This document shows, piece after piece, positions 27,603 to 34,588 of a stretch of 64,000 nt of DNA. Under the pieces are notes generated by a model. That model was not told where the DNA came from. It saw nothing but the letters and a program-made list of their open reading frames with translations, and searched no databases. A program made the translations under genes and the position numbers. The DNA comes from Paenibacillus sinopodophylli (GTDB lineage Bacteria > Bacillota > Bacilli > Paenibacillales > Paenibacillaceae): positions 39,102-103,101 of the forward strand of contig NZ_VDBO01000016.1 in the NCBI RefSeq assembly GCF_005930355.1, written 5' to 3'. Every line of letters starts with the position of its first letter. Within the stretch, counting starts at the first letter, position 1.

Positions 27603-27788
27603 CTATGTTTTGAACAAAAAACATCCTGCCGCTCCGGAGAGAGCTGCAGGATGTCTGAAGAACATGGCAATCACAATGATGCCCAGTACCTTAAGGAGGC
27701 GCGGCCGCGCCTTTGGCCCAGGAGATAACAAAACTTCTTGATCTCGATTTACACTTTCTACACTATCTGTTCCAGACGCTTTCGCCAT
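27603..27788 (-). pseudogene. 5' stub of an ABC permease gene fused to a terminator
   Basis: A 61-codon frame behind a perfect AGGAGG at 7 bases, 50 bases after the stop of the riboswitch-controlled ABC ATPase, where a permease gene would be expected. Residues 26-42 (PKARPRLLKVLGIIVIAMFF region) look like the cytoplasmic lead and first membrane helix of an SsuC/TauC-type permease; the last 17 residues (RHPAALSGAAGCFLFKT) are coded by the terminator hairpin at 27621-27654. The simplest reading is a deletion removing the rest of the permease and any substrate-binding protein up to the operon's terminator. It could instead be a genuine small membrane peptide. Confidence 0.5.
27621..27654 (-). 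terminator. Terminator of the guanidine-riboswitch ABC operon
   Basis: ACATCCTGC (27621-27629) pairs with GCAGGATGT (27646-27654), inner GCTC/GAGC stem, and six T residues follow on the minus strand. It overlaps the end of the 61-codon frame. Confidence 0.85.
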
Positions 27789-27838
27789 CCTCATACCTCC
27801 TATGATTAACCGCTGAATATTCGAATGATCGAGATGAG

Positions 27839-28612
27839 CTAATGCTTCAACAATTGCCCAAGCTCTCGCTTCAAAGCAAGGAAATCAGGATGCTCGCGCA
27901 CCTCCGGCGTACGAGCCTCTGGCAGCTCTACACGGAATTCCTTTAGAATTCGACCAGGTCCCGCAGCCATTACCACAATTCGCTGAGATAGGAATATAGC
28001 CTCATCAATATCATGCGTAATGAACAGCACTGTCGTCTTTTCCTTCTCCCACACTTCGAGCAGCATTTCCTGCATTTCCAGCTTCGTCTGAGCGTCGAGC
28101 GCTCCGAACGGTTCATCCATCAGCAGTACCTTCGGCCGATTCGCAAGCGCACGCGCTATGGCCACTCGCTGCTTCATGCCGCCTGACAACTGCTTCGGGT
28201 ACGCTTTGTCGAAGGATTCAAGGCGTATCACCTTCAAGAAGTAATTGGATATGCTGCGGCGCTCCATAATGGATACCCCTTTAAGCTTCAGCCCGTATTC
28301 AATATTTTCGCGTACAGTCAGCCACGGGAATAGCGTATACCCTTGAAATACCATCCCGCGGTCGGAGCCCGGCCCGATAATTTCCTCTCCATCTACCTGA
28401 AGTGATCCGCCGCTTGGCTCATCAAGACCAGCCACCATGCGAAGCAGCGTCGACTTTCCGCAGCCGGATGGTCCCAAAATAGTCAAAAATTCATTTTCTC
28501 CGATTGTCAGATCAATGTCTCGCAGCGCTTCGAACCGACTTTTTTTCGACTCGTATACTTTCTGCAATCCCTTCATTTCAATCGTGCCGTTACTCGATGC
28601 TGCAGCCAGCAT
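27839..28612 (-). CDS. ABC transporter ATPase (SsuB/TauB/NrtD type) under guanidine-I riboswitch
   Basis: A 257-residue ATP-binding subunit of the nitrate/sulfonate/taurine class. Walker A GPSGCGKST near residue 47, Q-loop MVFQGYTLFPW near 88, signature LSGGMKQR near 142, Walker B VLLMDEPFGALD near 162, switch His in FITHDIDEA near 200. AAAGGAGTG precedes ATG 28612. The leader holds a ykkC guanidine-I aptamer (28641-28812), a sigma-A promoter and a GlnR/TnrA box. Known guanidine-I regulons include such ABC systems, thought to import guanidine or related compounds. The permease after it is only a stub and no binding protein is present, so the subunit may be orphaned or serve a permease elsewhere. 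Confidence 0.9.
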   Translation of the reverse strand: MLAAASSNGTIEMKGLQKVYESKKSRFEALRDIDLTIGENEFLTILGPSGCGKSTLLRMVAGLDEPSGGSLQVDGEEIIGPGSDRGMVFQGYTLFPWLTVRENIEYGLKLKGVSIMERRSISNYFLKVIRLESFDKAYPKQLSGGMKQRVAIARALANRPKVLLMDEPFGALDAQTKLEMQEMLLEVWEKEKTTVLFITHDIDEAIFLSQRIVVMAAGPGRILKEFRVELPEARTPEVREHPDFLALKRELGQLLKH

Positions 28613-28640
28613 AGGATCACTCCTTTATTTATTTAGGAAT

Positions 28641-28812
28641 AAAGAAAAACCCAGGAGTATGTCTCCCAGGCTTTTATCCTTCCGTGTTATACAGCTTGGA
28701 GCCTATACGGCAACTTGCTATACGCCGTCTCTCGGACCAGAACTTAAACCATTTCCTTGCCGCTTCATGCGAAGCACAGCAAACGATTCAAACGGAACCC
28801 TAGACAACTTAT
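28641..28812 (-). ncRNA. Guanidine-I riboswitch (ykkC class) with terminator platform
   Basis: Minus-strand RNA contains the conserved ykkC segments in order: TCTAGGGTTCCG (28794-28805), CTGGTCCGAGAGACGG (28725-28740), ACACGG (about 28682-28687) and GGATAAAAGCCTGGGAGA (28662-28679). The 3' segment CCTGGGAG can pair with CTCCTGGG (with G-U pairs), followed by TTTTTCTTT: an intrinsic terminator at 28641-28671 that would form without ligand and be prevented by guanidine. The aptamer is somewhat long, with an extended variable stem between the first two segments. It lies 28 bases upstream of the ABC ATPase gene. Confidence 0.93.
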
Positions 28813-28878
28813 TGCTCCCACACTAACTTGCTTATGAAAGCCTTTATTTAATTGTAATAAAACTTAACGTTAATTCGT

Positions 28879-28908
28879 AGTATAGAGCGAAACATACGGA
28901 ATTGTCAA
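28879..28908 (-). promoter_or_regulatory. Sigma-A promoter of the riboswitch operon
   Basis: Minus strand TTGACA (28903-28908), 18-base spacer, TATACT (28879-28884). Transcription would begin near 28872 and give a 260-base leader holding the guanidine-I riboswitch. Confidence 0.8.
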
Positions 28909-28914
28909 TTAATA

Positions 28915-28931
28915 TGTTAGGTTTTATTACA
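28915..28931. promoter_or_regulatory. GlnR/TnrA box upstream of the riboswitch operon
   Basis: Minus strand TGTAATAAAACCTAACA matches TGTNAN7TNACA exactly. Its centre is about 51 bases upstream of the predicted start of transcription, the spacing known for TnrA-activated promoters in B. subtilis; nitrogen control is therefore likely. A second exact match lies upstream of urtA. Confidence 0.72.
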
Positions 28932-28965
28932 TTATGCTGAGTTACACTCTTTTTTGCATCCAAAA

Positions 28966-28996
28966 AGCGGTCATCAGTCAAACCCTGATAACCGCT
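28966..28996 (-). terminator. Terminator of the SPFH/Arc-like operon
   Basis: AGCGGTCATCAG (28966-28977) pairs with CTGATAACCGCT (28985-28996) with one mismatch; on the minus strand TTTTT follows. It lies 28 bases after the small Arc-like gene. Confidence 0.82.
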
Positions 28997-29023
28997 CTTC
29001 ATACTCTCACAAGCGAAGCTTAT

Positions 29024-29197
29024 TTACTCTTCCTCTTTGACCGGCCGCTTCAGCCTGCCAGCCTTGCCCAGCGCTTCTCTCAGCAAAAACTCAATGTGCC
29101 CATTGACGCTCCGGAATTCATCGGCAGCCCACTGCTCAAGCGCACGATGAATATCCGGATCCAATCGAAGCGGAAATGCTTTCTTTTCTTTTGCCAT
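29024..29197 (-). CDS. Small Arc/CopG-like ribbon-helix-helix protein
   Basis: A 57-residue frame too short for the usual cut-off: begins MAKEKKAFPLRLDPDIHRAL, continues EQWAADEFRSVNGHIEFLLREAL and ends in a charged tail. The strand KAFPLRLD followed by two helices with the N-cap near FRSVNGHIE is typical of Arc-repressor-like DNA-binding proteins (Arc_2 type). It starts 12 bases after the SPFH gene and is followed by that operon's terminator. The same pairing with SPFH proteins is, to my recollection, common in Bacillales; whether it represses its own operon is unknown. Confidence 0.8.
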   Translation of the reverse strand: MAKEKKAFPLRLDPDIHRALEQWAADEFRSVNGHIEFLLREALGKAGRLKRPVKEEE

Positions 29198-29208
29198 ATC
29201 GTTCGCCT

Positions 29209-30081
29209 CTAGCCGTACAACGTTCCTGTATTGATAACCGGAGTCGCGGCACGATCGGACACGATCGCCACCATTAAGTTGTTCACCATTGCAGCCCGTC
29301 GTTCATCATCGAGCTTAATGCCGTTCTCTTCAAGCTGGCGCAGCGCCATATCCACCATGCCGACTGCTCCCTCCACAATCTTCGAGCGAGCCGATACAAT
29401 CGCAATCGCCTGCTGTCTCTGAAGCATTGCACTTGCGATTTCCTGAGCATATGCCAGGTGGGTAAGCCGAGTTTCTATCACTTTCACACCTGCTGCCGAT
29501 AGTCGGATTTGCAATTCACGGTTAAGCTCTGCTGCCACTTCATCTGCATTCCCTCTAAGCGACACTGCTGCATCATCAGAAAACACATCGTACGGATATT
29601 GCGCCGCAATATGACGAACAGCCGTCTCGCTTTGAATCTCGACAAATCGCTCATAATTGTCTACATCAAAGCTCGCTCTTGCCGTATCCATCACTTTAAA
29701 CACGACGACGGCGCCAATTTCAACCGGATTTCCTTCCGCATCATTCACTTTAAGCGTCTGGCTGTTGAAATTGCGTACCTTCAACGAAATATTCGTTTTG
29801 CTCGTAAGAGGGAGCACCATCCACAAGCCGCTCTCCAGCACCGAGCCCATATACGTACCGAAGAAGGTGACAACCTTCGCTTCATTCGGCTGGACGATCA
29901 TAAGTGATGACAAACAGATTGCTGCAAGCAGAAGCAGTACGATGCCAACAACAATAAACAATGGCGACACATTATCCTTAGAAGCCTCATTAATGATTAA
30001 GAATGCACCGCCCGCTATTGTCACAACCGATAGTAGCAGCGCCAAATATCCACTTACGTACCATGCTTTTTTTTCATTCAT
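29209..30081 (-). CDS. SPFH/band-7 (stomatin-like) membrane protein
   Basis: About 290 residues. Two membrane segments near the N-terminus (residues 10-30 and 40-60), then an SPFH/PHB domain: VVTFFGTYMGSVLESGLWMV near 75-95, LKVRNFNSQTLKVNDAEGNP near 110, and a long helical coiled-coil region with ASAMLQRQQAIAIVSARSKIVEGAVG (split across 230-260). Such proteins scaffold lipid domains or protease complexes at the membrane. ATG 30081 has AAGGGGCG at 7 bases; the frame from 30135 lacks one. It is co-transcribed with the Arc-like gene. Confidence 0.88.
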   Translation of the reverse strand: MNEKKAWYVSGYLALLLSVVTIAGGAFLIINEASKDNVSPLFIVVGIVLLLLAAICLSSLMIVQPNEAKVVTFFGTYMGSVLESGLWMVLPLTSKTNISLKVRNFNSQTLKVNDAEGNPVEIGAVVVFKVMDTARASFDVDNYERFVEIQSETAVRHIAAQYPYDVFSDDAAVSLRGNADEVAAELNRELQIRLSAAGVKVIETRLTHLAYAQEIASAMLQRQQAIAIVSARSKIVEGAVGMVDMALRQLEENGIKLDDERRAAMVNNLMVAIVSDRAATPVINTGTLYG

Positions 30082-30201
30082 AGATTCTCGCCCCTTCGTT
30101 TTCTTTATATTGTTTTGATATAAAAATGATATCACTTTTTACATAAATAAGCAATTACTAAAAAGGCCTACATTTATTTTTCTTTCGTTCAAAAGAAACA
30201 G

Positions 30202-30233
30202 TTGACCCTGACACTGATGTCAACGTTTATACT
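30202..30233 (+). promoter_or_regulatory. Long-spacer MerR-type promoter with dyad
   Basis: TTGACC (30202-30207) and TATACT (30228-30233) are 20 bases apart, longer than the usual 17, as in MerR-activated promoters. GTTGAC (30201-30206) and GTCAAC (30219-30224) form an inverted repeat within the spacer. It precedes the MerR-thioredoxin operon, so autoregulation by DNA distortion is likely. Confidence 0.7.
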
Positions 30234-30269
30234 AAATTTAAACCATTTCACAACCTCGGGGGCCCCGCT

Positions 30270-30632
30270 ATGAGAATCGGTGAATTATCGCAATTAACAG
30301 GTATTAGCGTACGATCTTTGCGCCATTACGAGAAACAAGGACTAATCACCTCTATCCGTTTGCCTAATGGTTACCGCAACTATTCTCCGCTCGCGGTGGA
30401 TACCGCCGCAACCATTAAGCTTTATTTGAATCTCGGTTTAACAACGGAGCAAATTTCTAGTTTCCTTACCTGCGTGCTAAAAAATAAAGAAGCGTTCTGC
30501 ACCGAGGTCATGCCTGTTTATGAGCAAAAACTTGCCGAAATCGAAAGACAGCTCGCTCAACTTACTCAAATTAAAGCTAATTTAGTCGATCGAATGACCT
30601 CGTTGCAGCAAGGTGCTTCCACTAAAAAATGA
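30270..30632 (+). CDS. MerR-family transcriptional regulator
   Basis: A 120-residue activator: N-terminal HTH (MRIGELSQLTGISVRSLRHY), wing with GLITSIRLPNGYRNYS, dimerisation helix at residues 80-115. Two cysteines (CVLKNKEAFC, near 69 and 78) sit at the start of the C-terminal part, in the area where MerR proteins bind metals or sense thiol stress. The next gene is a thioredoxin whose frame overlaps the stop, so a redox or electrophile signal is plausible. The promoter ahead has a 20-base spacer with a dyad, the classical MerR target. Signal not known. Confidence 0.9.
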   Translation: MRIGELSQLTGISVRSLRHYEKQGLITSIRLPNGYRNYSPLAVDTAATIKLYLNLGLTTEQISSFLTCVLKNKEAFCTEVMPVYEQKLAEIERQLAQLTQIKANLVDRMTSLQQGASTKK

Positions 30633-30643
30633 GGAGGACTACG

Positions 30644-30964
30644 GTGACAATTAGGAATGCAGAATCAGATCAAATGCTCGTATCGATAGTAAGCAGCGGT
30701 GTCGTGCTTGTGGACTACGGAACGCCTTGGTGCCCGCCCTGCAAGACGCTGTTTGGCATTTTGGATGAGCTGGATCATGATTTGAATGGAAGACTTGATA
30801 TCGTAAAGGTCAACTGTGAGAACCTACCGGCTTCCGCCTCAGCAGCAGGCGTGCTGGGCATGCCCACGGTTATCGTCTATCAGGACGGAATACCAATGGA
30901 TAAGCTTGTTGGACTACGCCCTAAGGCGGTTTATCAAGCAATCGTCGAGAAATATTTATACTAA
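30644..30964 (+). CDS. Thioredoxin-like protein with WCPPC active site
   Basis: A 106-residue thioredoxin-fold protein: VLVDYGTPWCPPCKTL places the redox pair at about residues 26 and 29, with PPCK in place of the usual GPCK; cis-Pro in GMPTVIVY near 72. It would reduce disulfides in the cytoplasm or guard against oxidative damage. GTG 30644 is chosen as start because GAGGAGG lies 6 bases ahead; the ATG at 30629 overlaps the MerR stop and lacks a site. Co-transcribed with and probably regulated by the MerR protein. Confidence 0.88.
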   Translation: MTIRNAESDQMLVSIVSSGVVLVDYGTPWCPPCKTLFGILDELDHDLNGRLDIVKVNCENLPASASAAGVLGMPTVIVYQDGIPMDKLVGLRPKAVYQAIVEKYLY

Positions 30965-31004
30965 AAAGAAGCGCATCTGCTCATTCGGCAGATGCGCTTC
31001 TTTT
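30964..31004. terminator. Bidirectional terminator between thioredoxin and urtE
   Basis: GAAGCGCATCTGC pairs perfectly with GCAGATGCGCTTC across loop TCATTCG; T-runs of four or five flank the stem on both strands, serving the thioredoxin gene and the convergent urt operon. Confidence 0.92.
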
Positions 31005-31033
31005 CACAATACACAAGAAATGACTTCATTTCT

Positions 31034-31729
31034 CTACACCGTCAAATATTTGCGGATAACCTCATCATCGAGTGATTCCAGACCACCCTCCCAAGCAATC
31101 GCACCTTTCTCAAGCACGTAGAAATAATCGCCCACGCTTTTAACAAATTCAAGACTCTGCTCGACAAGCAGAACCGCCGTCTGCCCATCCGCCTTAATGG
31201 AGCGGATAACATCGCGAATATCATCAACAATCGAGGGCTGTATACCTTCGCATGGCTCATCGAGCAGCAGCACCTCCGGCTTGGAGGCAAGCGCCCTCGC
31301 GAACGCAAGCTGCTGCTGCTGTCCGCCGCTTAGATCACCGCCGCGCCGCTCATACATGGTTGGCAGCACAGGAAACTTCGCGAGTGCTTCTTCCGGCACA
31401 GCGGAAACCTTTACCTTCGACGCTTCCAAGCCAAGCAGCAAATTTTCATAAACGGATAGCTGTGCGAATATTTCTCGTCCCTGCGGCACATAGCCAATAC
31501 CACTTCTCGCTCTCAGCCCTGGCGCTTTCTTCGTCAGATCCGATCCATTATAAGAAACAGAGCCCACGCGCGCTTTCAGCAGCCCCATGATACTCTTCAT
31601 AAGTGTTGTCTTGCCTACGCCATTGCGTCCTAACAGGCATACGACCTGCCCCTTCTCCACCTTCAAAGACACATCACGCAGAATGACACTCTCACCATAA
31701 CCTGCCTCAAGCTGTTGAACGGCTAACAT
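31034..31729 (-). CDS. urtE: Urea ABC transporter ATPase UrtE
   Basis: About 231 residues; one of two ATPases of the urea importer, LivF-like. MLAVQQLEAGYGESVILRDV opens the domain; Walker A GRNGVGKTT near 36, signature LSGGQQQQLAFARAL near 133, Walker B VLLLDEPCEGIQPSIV near 157; the EGIQPSIV ending is characteristic of UrtE. ATG 31729 or 31735 is preferred over the frame from 31789, which lies inside urtD; both follow AAGGCGGG. Last gene of urtABCDE. Confidence 0.92.
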   Translation of the reverse strand: MLAVQQLEAGYGESVILRDVSLKVEKGQVVCLLGRNGVGKTTLMKSIMGLLKARVGSVSYNGSDLTKKAPGLRARSGIGYVPQGREIFAQLSVYENLLLGLEASKVKVSAVPEEALAKFPVLPTMYERRGGDLSGGQQQQLAFARALASKPEVLLLDEPCEGIQPSIVDDIRDVIRSIKADGQTAVLLVEQSLEFVKSVGDYFYVLEKGAIAWEGGLESLDDEVIRKYLTV

Positions 31730-32480
31730 CAGCATCCCGCCTTTTCCCCAAATACACTTCAGCCACGCGATCGTCTCGCTGAACCTCATCCATCGAGCCT
31801 TCTTTCAGCAATTTCCCCTCATGCATGACCGTAACCTTGCTCGCAAAGTTTCGCACAAATTCCATGTCATGCTCTACAACGACAATAGACCGCTTGCGGG
31901 CAATCTCATGAAGGAGCTCGCCCGTTTTATCCGTCTCCTTGTCCGTCATCCCTGCTACGGGCTCATCGAGCAGCAAAATTTCTGGTTCCTGAAGCAGCAT
32001 CATGCCAATCTCCAGCCACTGCTTCTCCCCATGCGACAAGCCCCCTGCCCGCCATTCCGCCTTCTTCTGCAAACCGATCATCGTAAGCTGTCCATCAATA
32101 CGCGAACGTTCCTCCTCCGCCATTCTAGCAAACAGAGTAGCAAACACAGTACGCTTCTGACGCATTGCAATTTCCAAGTTTTCAAATACGGTCATGGATG
32201 GAAAAATCGAAGGAGCCTGAAACTTTCGTCCGATGCCAAGCTCCGCGATCTGATGCTCCTTCTTCCTCGTTATATCGACTTTGCCGAAGGTTACACGCCC
32301 CGTGGTAGGCCTTACCTTGCCGCAGATCACGTCTAGAATGGTCGTTTTGCCCGCTCCATTCGGTCCGATAAGAAAACGAAGCTCTCCCTTATCCAGCTTC
32401 AAGTTCATCCCTTGAACAGCCTTGAAGCCATCGAATTCAACCGTTACATCATCACACAGCAGGATTGCGGATTCCTTCAT
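31707..32480 (-). CDS. urtD: Urea ABC transporter ATPase UrtD
   Basis: A 257-residue LivG-like ATPase: Walker A GPNGAGKTT near residue 42, FGKVDITRKKEHQIAELGIG near 70, signature LSHGEKQWLEIGMML near 152 and Walker B ILLLDEPVAGMTDKET near 172, the last typical of UrtD. ATG 32480 with AAGGAGAG nine bases upstream is chosen over the in-frame extension from 32621, which lies within urtC. Overlaps urtC by 29 bases and urtE by about 23. Confidence 0.93.
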   Translation of the reverse strand: MKESAILLCDDVTVEFDGFKAVQGMNLKLDKGELRFLIGPNGAGKTTILDVICGKVRPTTGRVTFGKVDITRKKEHQIAELGIGRKFQAPSIFPSMTVFENLEIAMRQKRTVFATLFARMAEEERSRIDGQLTMIGLQKKAEWRAGGLSHGEKQWLEIGMMLLQEPEILLLDEPVAGMTDKETDKTGELLHEIARKRSIVVVEHDMEFVRNFASKVTVMHEGKLLKEGSMDEVQRDDRVAEVYLGKRRDADVSRSTA

Positions 32481-33540
32481 GATTCGGCTCTCTCCTTTTT
32501 TTGCGAAACTTGATTTGGCTGACCAGACCTGCAACGCCCTTAGGCAGGAACACCACAACAACCACGAACAGTAATCCCATAAAAAATAACCAGCCCTGCG
32601 GATACGCTGTACTGAACTCACTTTTAGCCCAGTTCATTAATATCGCACCAAGCGCAGCTCCAACCAACGTCCCGCGTCCTCCGATAGCGACCCACAATAC
32701 CATTTCAATTGATGGCACGATGCCTAGCATAGACGGTGAAATAATGCCGACATGGAGCACAAACAGCATACCTGCAACGCCTGCAATCCCTGCGGAAATG
32801 GTGAACACGACCATTTGATAAATCGCAGGGTTGTAGCCGATGAACCTAGCCCTGTTCTCCCCGTCACGAATAGCGCGGAGCACCTTGCCGAACCGACTTC
32901 CAATGACATAACGGCAGAAGATAAAAATAGCGATAAGCGCAACAACCGTAATGTAATACAATACACGTTTCGTTTCGGGCGAACCGATTGCATAGCCGAG
33001 TACGGTCGAATATCCTGTAATGCCATTCGTGCCGCCAGTGAATGCTTGCTGGCCAATGAGAAGCGTTGTCGTAATAATGACGAGCGCCTGCGTTAATATT
33101 GTGAAATACACGCCCCTAATCCGATTGCGGAAAGTGAAATATCCAAGCACCAGCGCGAGCAGAGCCGGTATCGCAATGCCCATAGCCACAGCAAACCAGA
33201 AGCTTTGGAACGGCTGCCAGAACAAGGGAAGCTCCTTTAGCCCGCTCCACCCCATGAAATCAGGCGGCTTGCCTCCGCTTGCCTCGAGCTTCAAATACAT
33301 AGCCATCGCGTACGCACCAAGTCCAAAGAAGATGCCATGCCCTAAGCTCAGAATTCCAGTGTAGCCCCATATGAGGTCAAGCCCGAGCGCCACGATAGCA
33401 AAGGCTAGAAATTTCGCAAGCAGATTGAGCCTGAAATCACTTACGAACAGCGGTGCCGAGAATAAAGCTGCCGCTGCTGCTGCATAACCAATCAATATCC
33501 AAATACGCTGTGGCGTAAATTTTTGCAATCGCATGAGCAT
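32452..33540 (-). CDS. urtC: Urea ABC transporter permease UrtC
   Basis: A 362-residue LivM-like membrane subunit with about ten helices: AIVALGLDLIWGYTGILSLGHGIFFGLGAYAMAMYL (split) near residues 45-80 is the LivM family hallmark; FIGYNPAIYQMVVFTISAGI near 240 and WVAIGGRGTLVGAALGAIL near 295. ATG 33540 (or 33534) follows AAGGAGGG. It lies 15 bases after urtB. Confidence 0.93.
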   Translation of the reverse strand: MLMRLQKFTPQRIWILIGYAAAAAALFSAPLFVSDFRLNLLAKFLAFAIVALGLDLIWGYTGILSLGHGIFFGLGAYAMAMYLKLEASGGKPPDFMGWSGLKELPLFWQPFQSFWFAVAMGIAIPALLALVLGYFTFRNRIRGVYFTILTQALVIITTTLLIGQQAFTGGTNGITGYSTVLGYAIGSPETKRVLYYITVVALIAIFIFCRYVIGSRFGKVLRAIRDGENRARFIGYNPAIYQMVVFTISAGIAGVAGMLFVLHVGIISPSMLGIVPSIEMVLWVAIGGRGTLVGAALGAILMNWAKSEFSTAYPQGWLFFMGLLFVVVVVFLPKGVAGLVSQIKFRKKRREPNHEGIRNPAV

Positions 33541-33554
33541 CCACCCTCCTTATC

Positions 33555-34460
33555 CTAATCCAGCGACCTCGAACGCATGGCAACAAGCCCCATAGGCTTC
33601 CATTGCAGGAAGGCAACGATACAAACAAACACGAGCACTTTACCAAGCGACGCATTCGTCCAATACTCGAACAGTGTATTGAACATACCGATTCCTGTTG
33701 CACCGAGCACAGTTCCAACTAGCTTCCCAACCCCGCCAAGCACAACCACCATAAAGGCATCAACGATATAATACGTCCCGAGCGAAGGACCAATAGGACC
33801 TAATAGCGTCAACGCGCAGCCAGCAATTCCCGCAATACCTGAGCCAATGGCGAAGGTCATCGCATCCACCCGCCTTGTTGACACGCCAAGACATGAGGCC
33901 ATATCACGATTTTGCATCACTGCTCGCATCCGTCTTCCCTCATGGCTGCGATAAATGTAGAAGTACATCGCTACTAAGCAAGCAATCACAAGAGCGATAA
34001 TGAATATGCGTTTATAAGGAAGCAGCGTACCATCCATAATTTTCAGACCGCCATTCAGCCATGCCGGGCTCGTTACTGCTACGTTAGGAGCACCGAATAT
34101 GGACCTAGCCAACTGCTGCAATACTAGGCCTACTCCCCATGTCGCAAGCAAGCTGTCAAGCGGCCGGCCATATAAGAAGCGAATGAGCGACATTTCAAGA
34201 ATAAGACCAAAAAGAAAAGCGATCACAAAGCTAACTGGCACCGCCAATACGAAATACCAATCAAACATTGATTTGGGCAAATAATCATGAAACAAATTTT
34301 GTGTAAGGTACGTCGAGTAAGCACCAATCATAATCAACTCGCCGTGCGCCATATTGATTACCTTCATGAGGCCGAACGTAATCGCTAGACCCAAAGCAAC
34401 AAGCAACAAGATAGAGCTGATGCTCAATCCATTGAATATCTGCAGCAGAAACACTTCCAT
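33555..34460 (-). CDS. urtB: Urea ABC transporter permease UrtB
   Basis: A 301-residue LivH-like permease with about eight helices. MEVFLLQIFNGLSISSILLL starts the protein; ALGLAITFGLMKVINMAHGE near 25-45 is typical; DSLLATWGVGLVLQQLARSI near 105; VVLGGVGKLVGTVLGA near 255. ATG 34460 has GAGGGGAG at 8 bases; the extension to 34526 covers an intercistronic hairpin and is unlikely to be translated. Confidence 0.93.
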   Translation of the reverse strand: MEVFLLQIFNGLSISSILLLVALGLAITFGLMKVINMAHGELIMIGAYSTYLTQNLFHDYLPKSMFDWYFVLAVPVSFVIAFLFGLILEMSLIRFLYGRPLDSLLATWGVGLVLQQLARSIFGAPNVAVTSPAWLNGGLKIMDGTLLPYKRIFIIALVIACLVAMYFYIYRSHEGRRMRAVMQNRDMASCLGVSTRRVDAMTFAIGSGIAGIAGCALTLLGPIGPSLGTYYIVDAFMVVVLGGVGKLVGTVLGATGIGMFNTLFEYWTNASLGKVLVFVCIVAFLQWKPMGLVAMRSRSLD

Positions 34461-34512
34461 ATGACCGCTCCCCTCTAACGTAAACCGCCGTTGCTGTTCA
34501 CCTTTGCCAAAC

Positions 34513-34555
34513 AGAAGGGGGAGCATTCGAAGCTACTCGAATACTCCCCCTTTTA
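34513..34555 (-). other. Intercistronic hairpin between urtA and urtB
   Basis: AGGGGGAG..TCGA pairs with TCGA..CTCCCCCT around AGCTAC, a GC-rich stem of about 15 bp. On the minus strand no long T-run follows, so a partial terminator or 3'-end stabiliser favouring urtA over urtBCDE is likely. Confidence 0.6.
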
Positions 34556-34588
34556 TGGCTGCGTATTAGACCATAGCTTGCTTATGAA

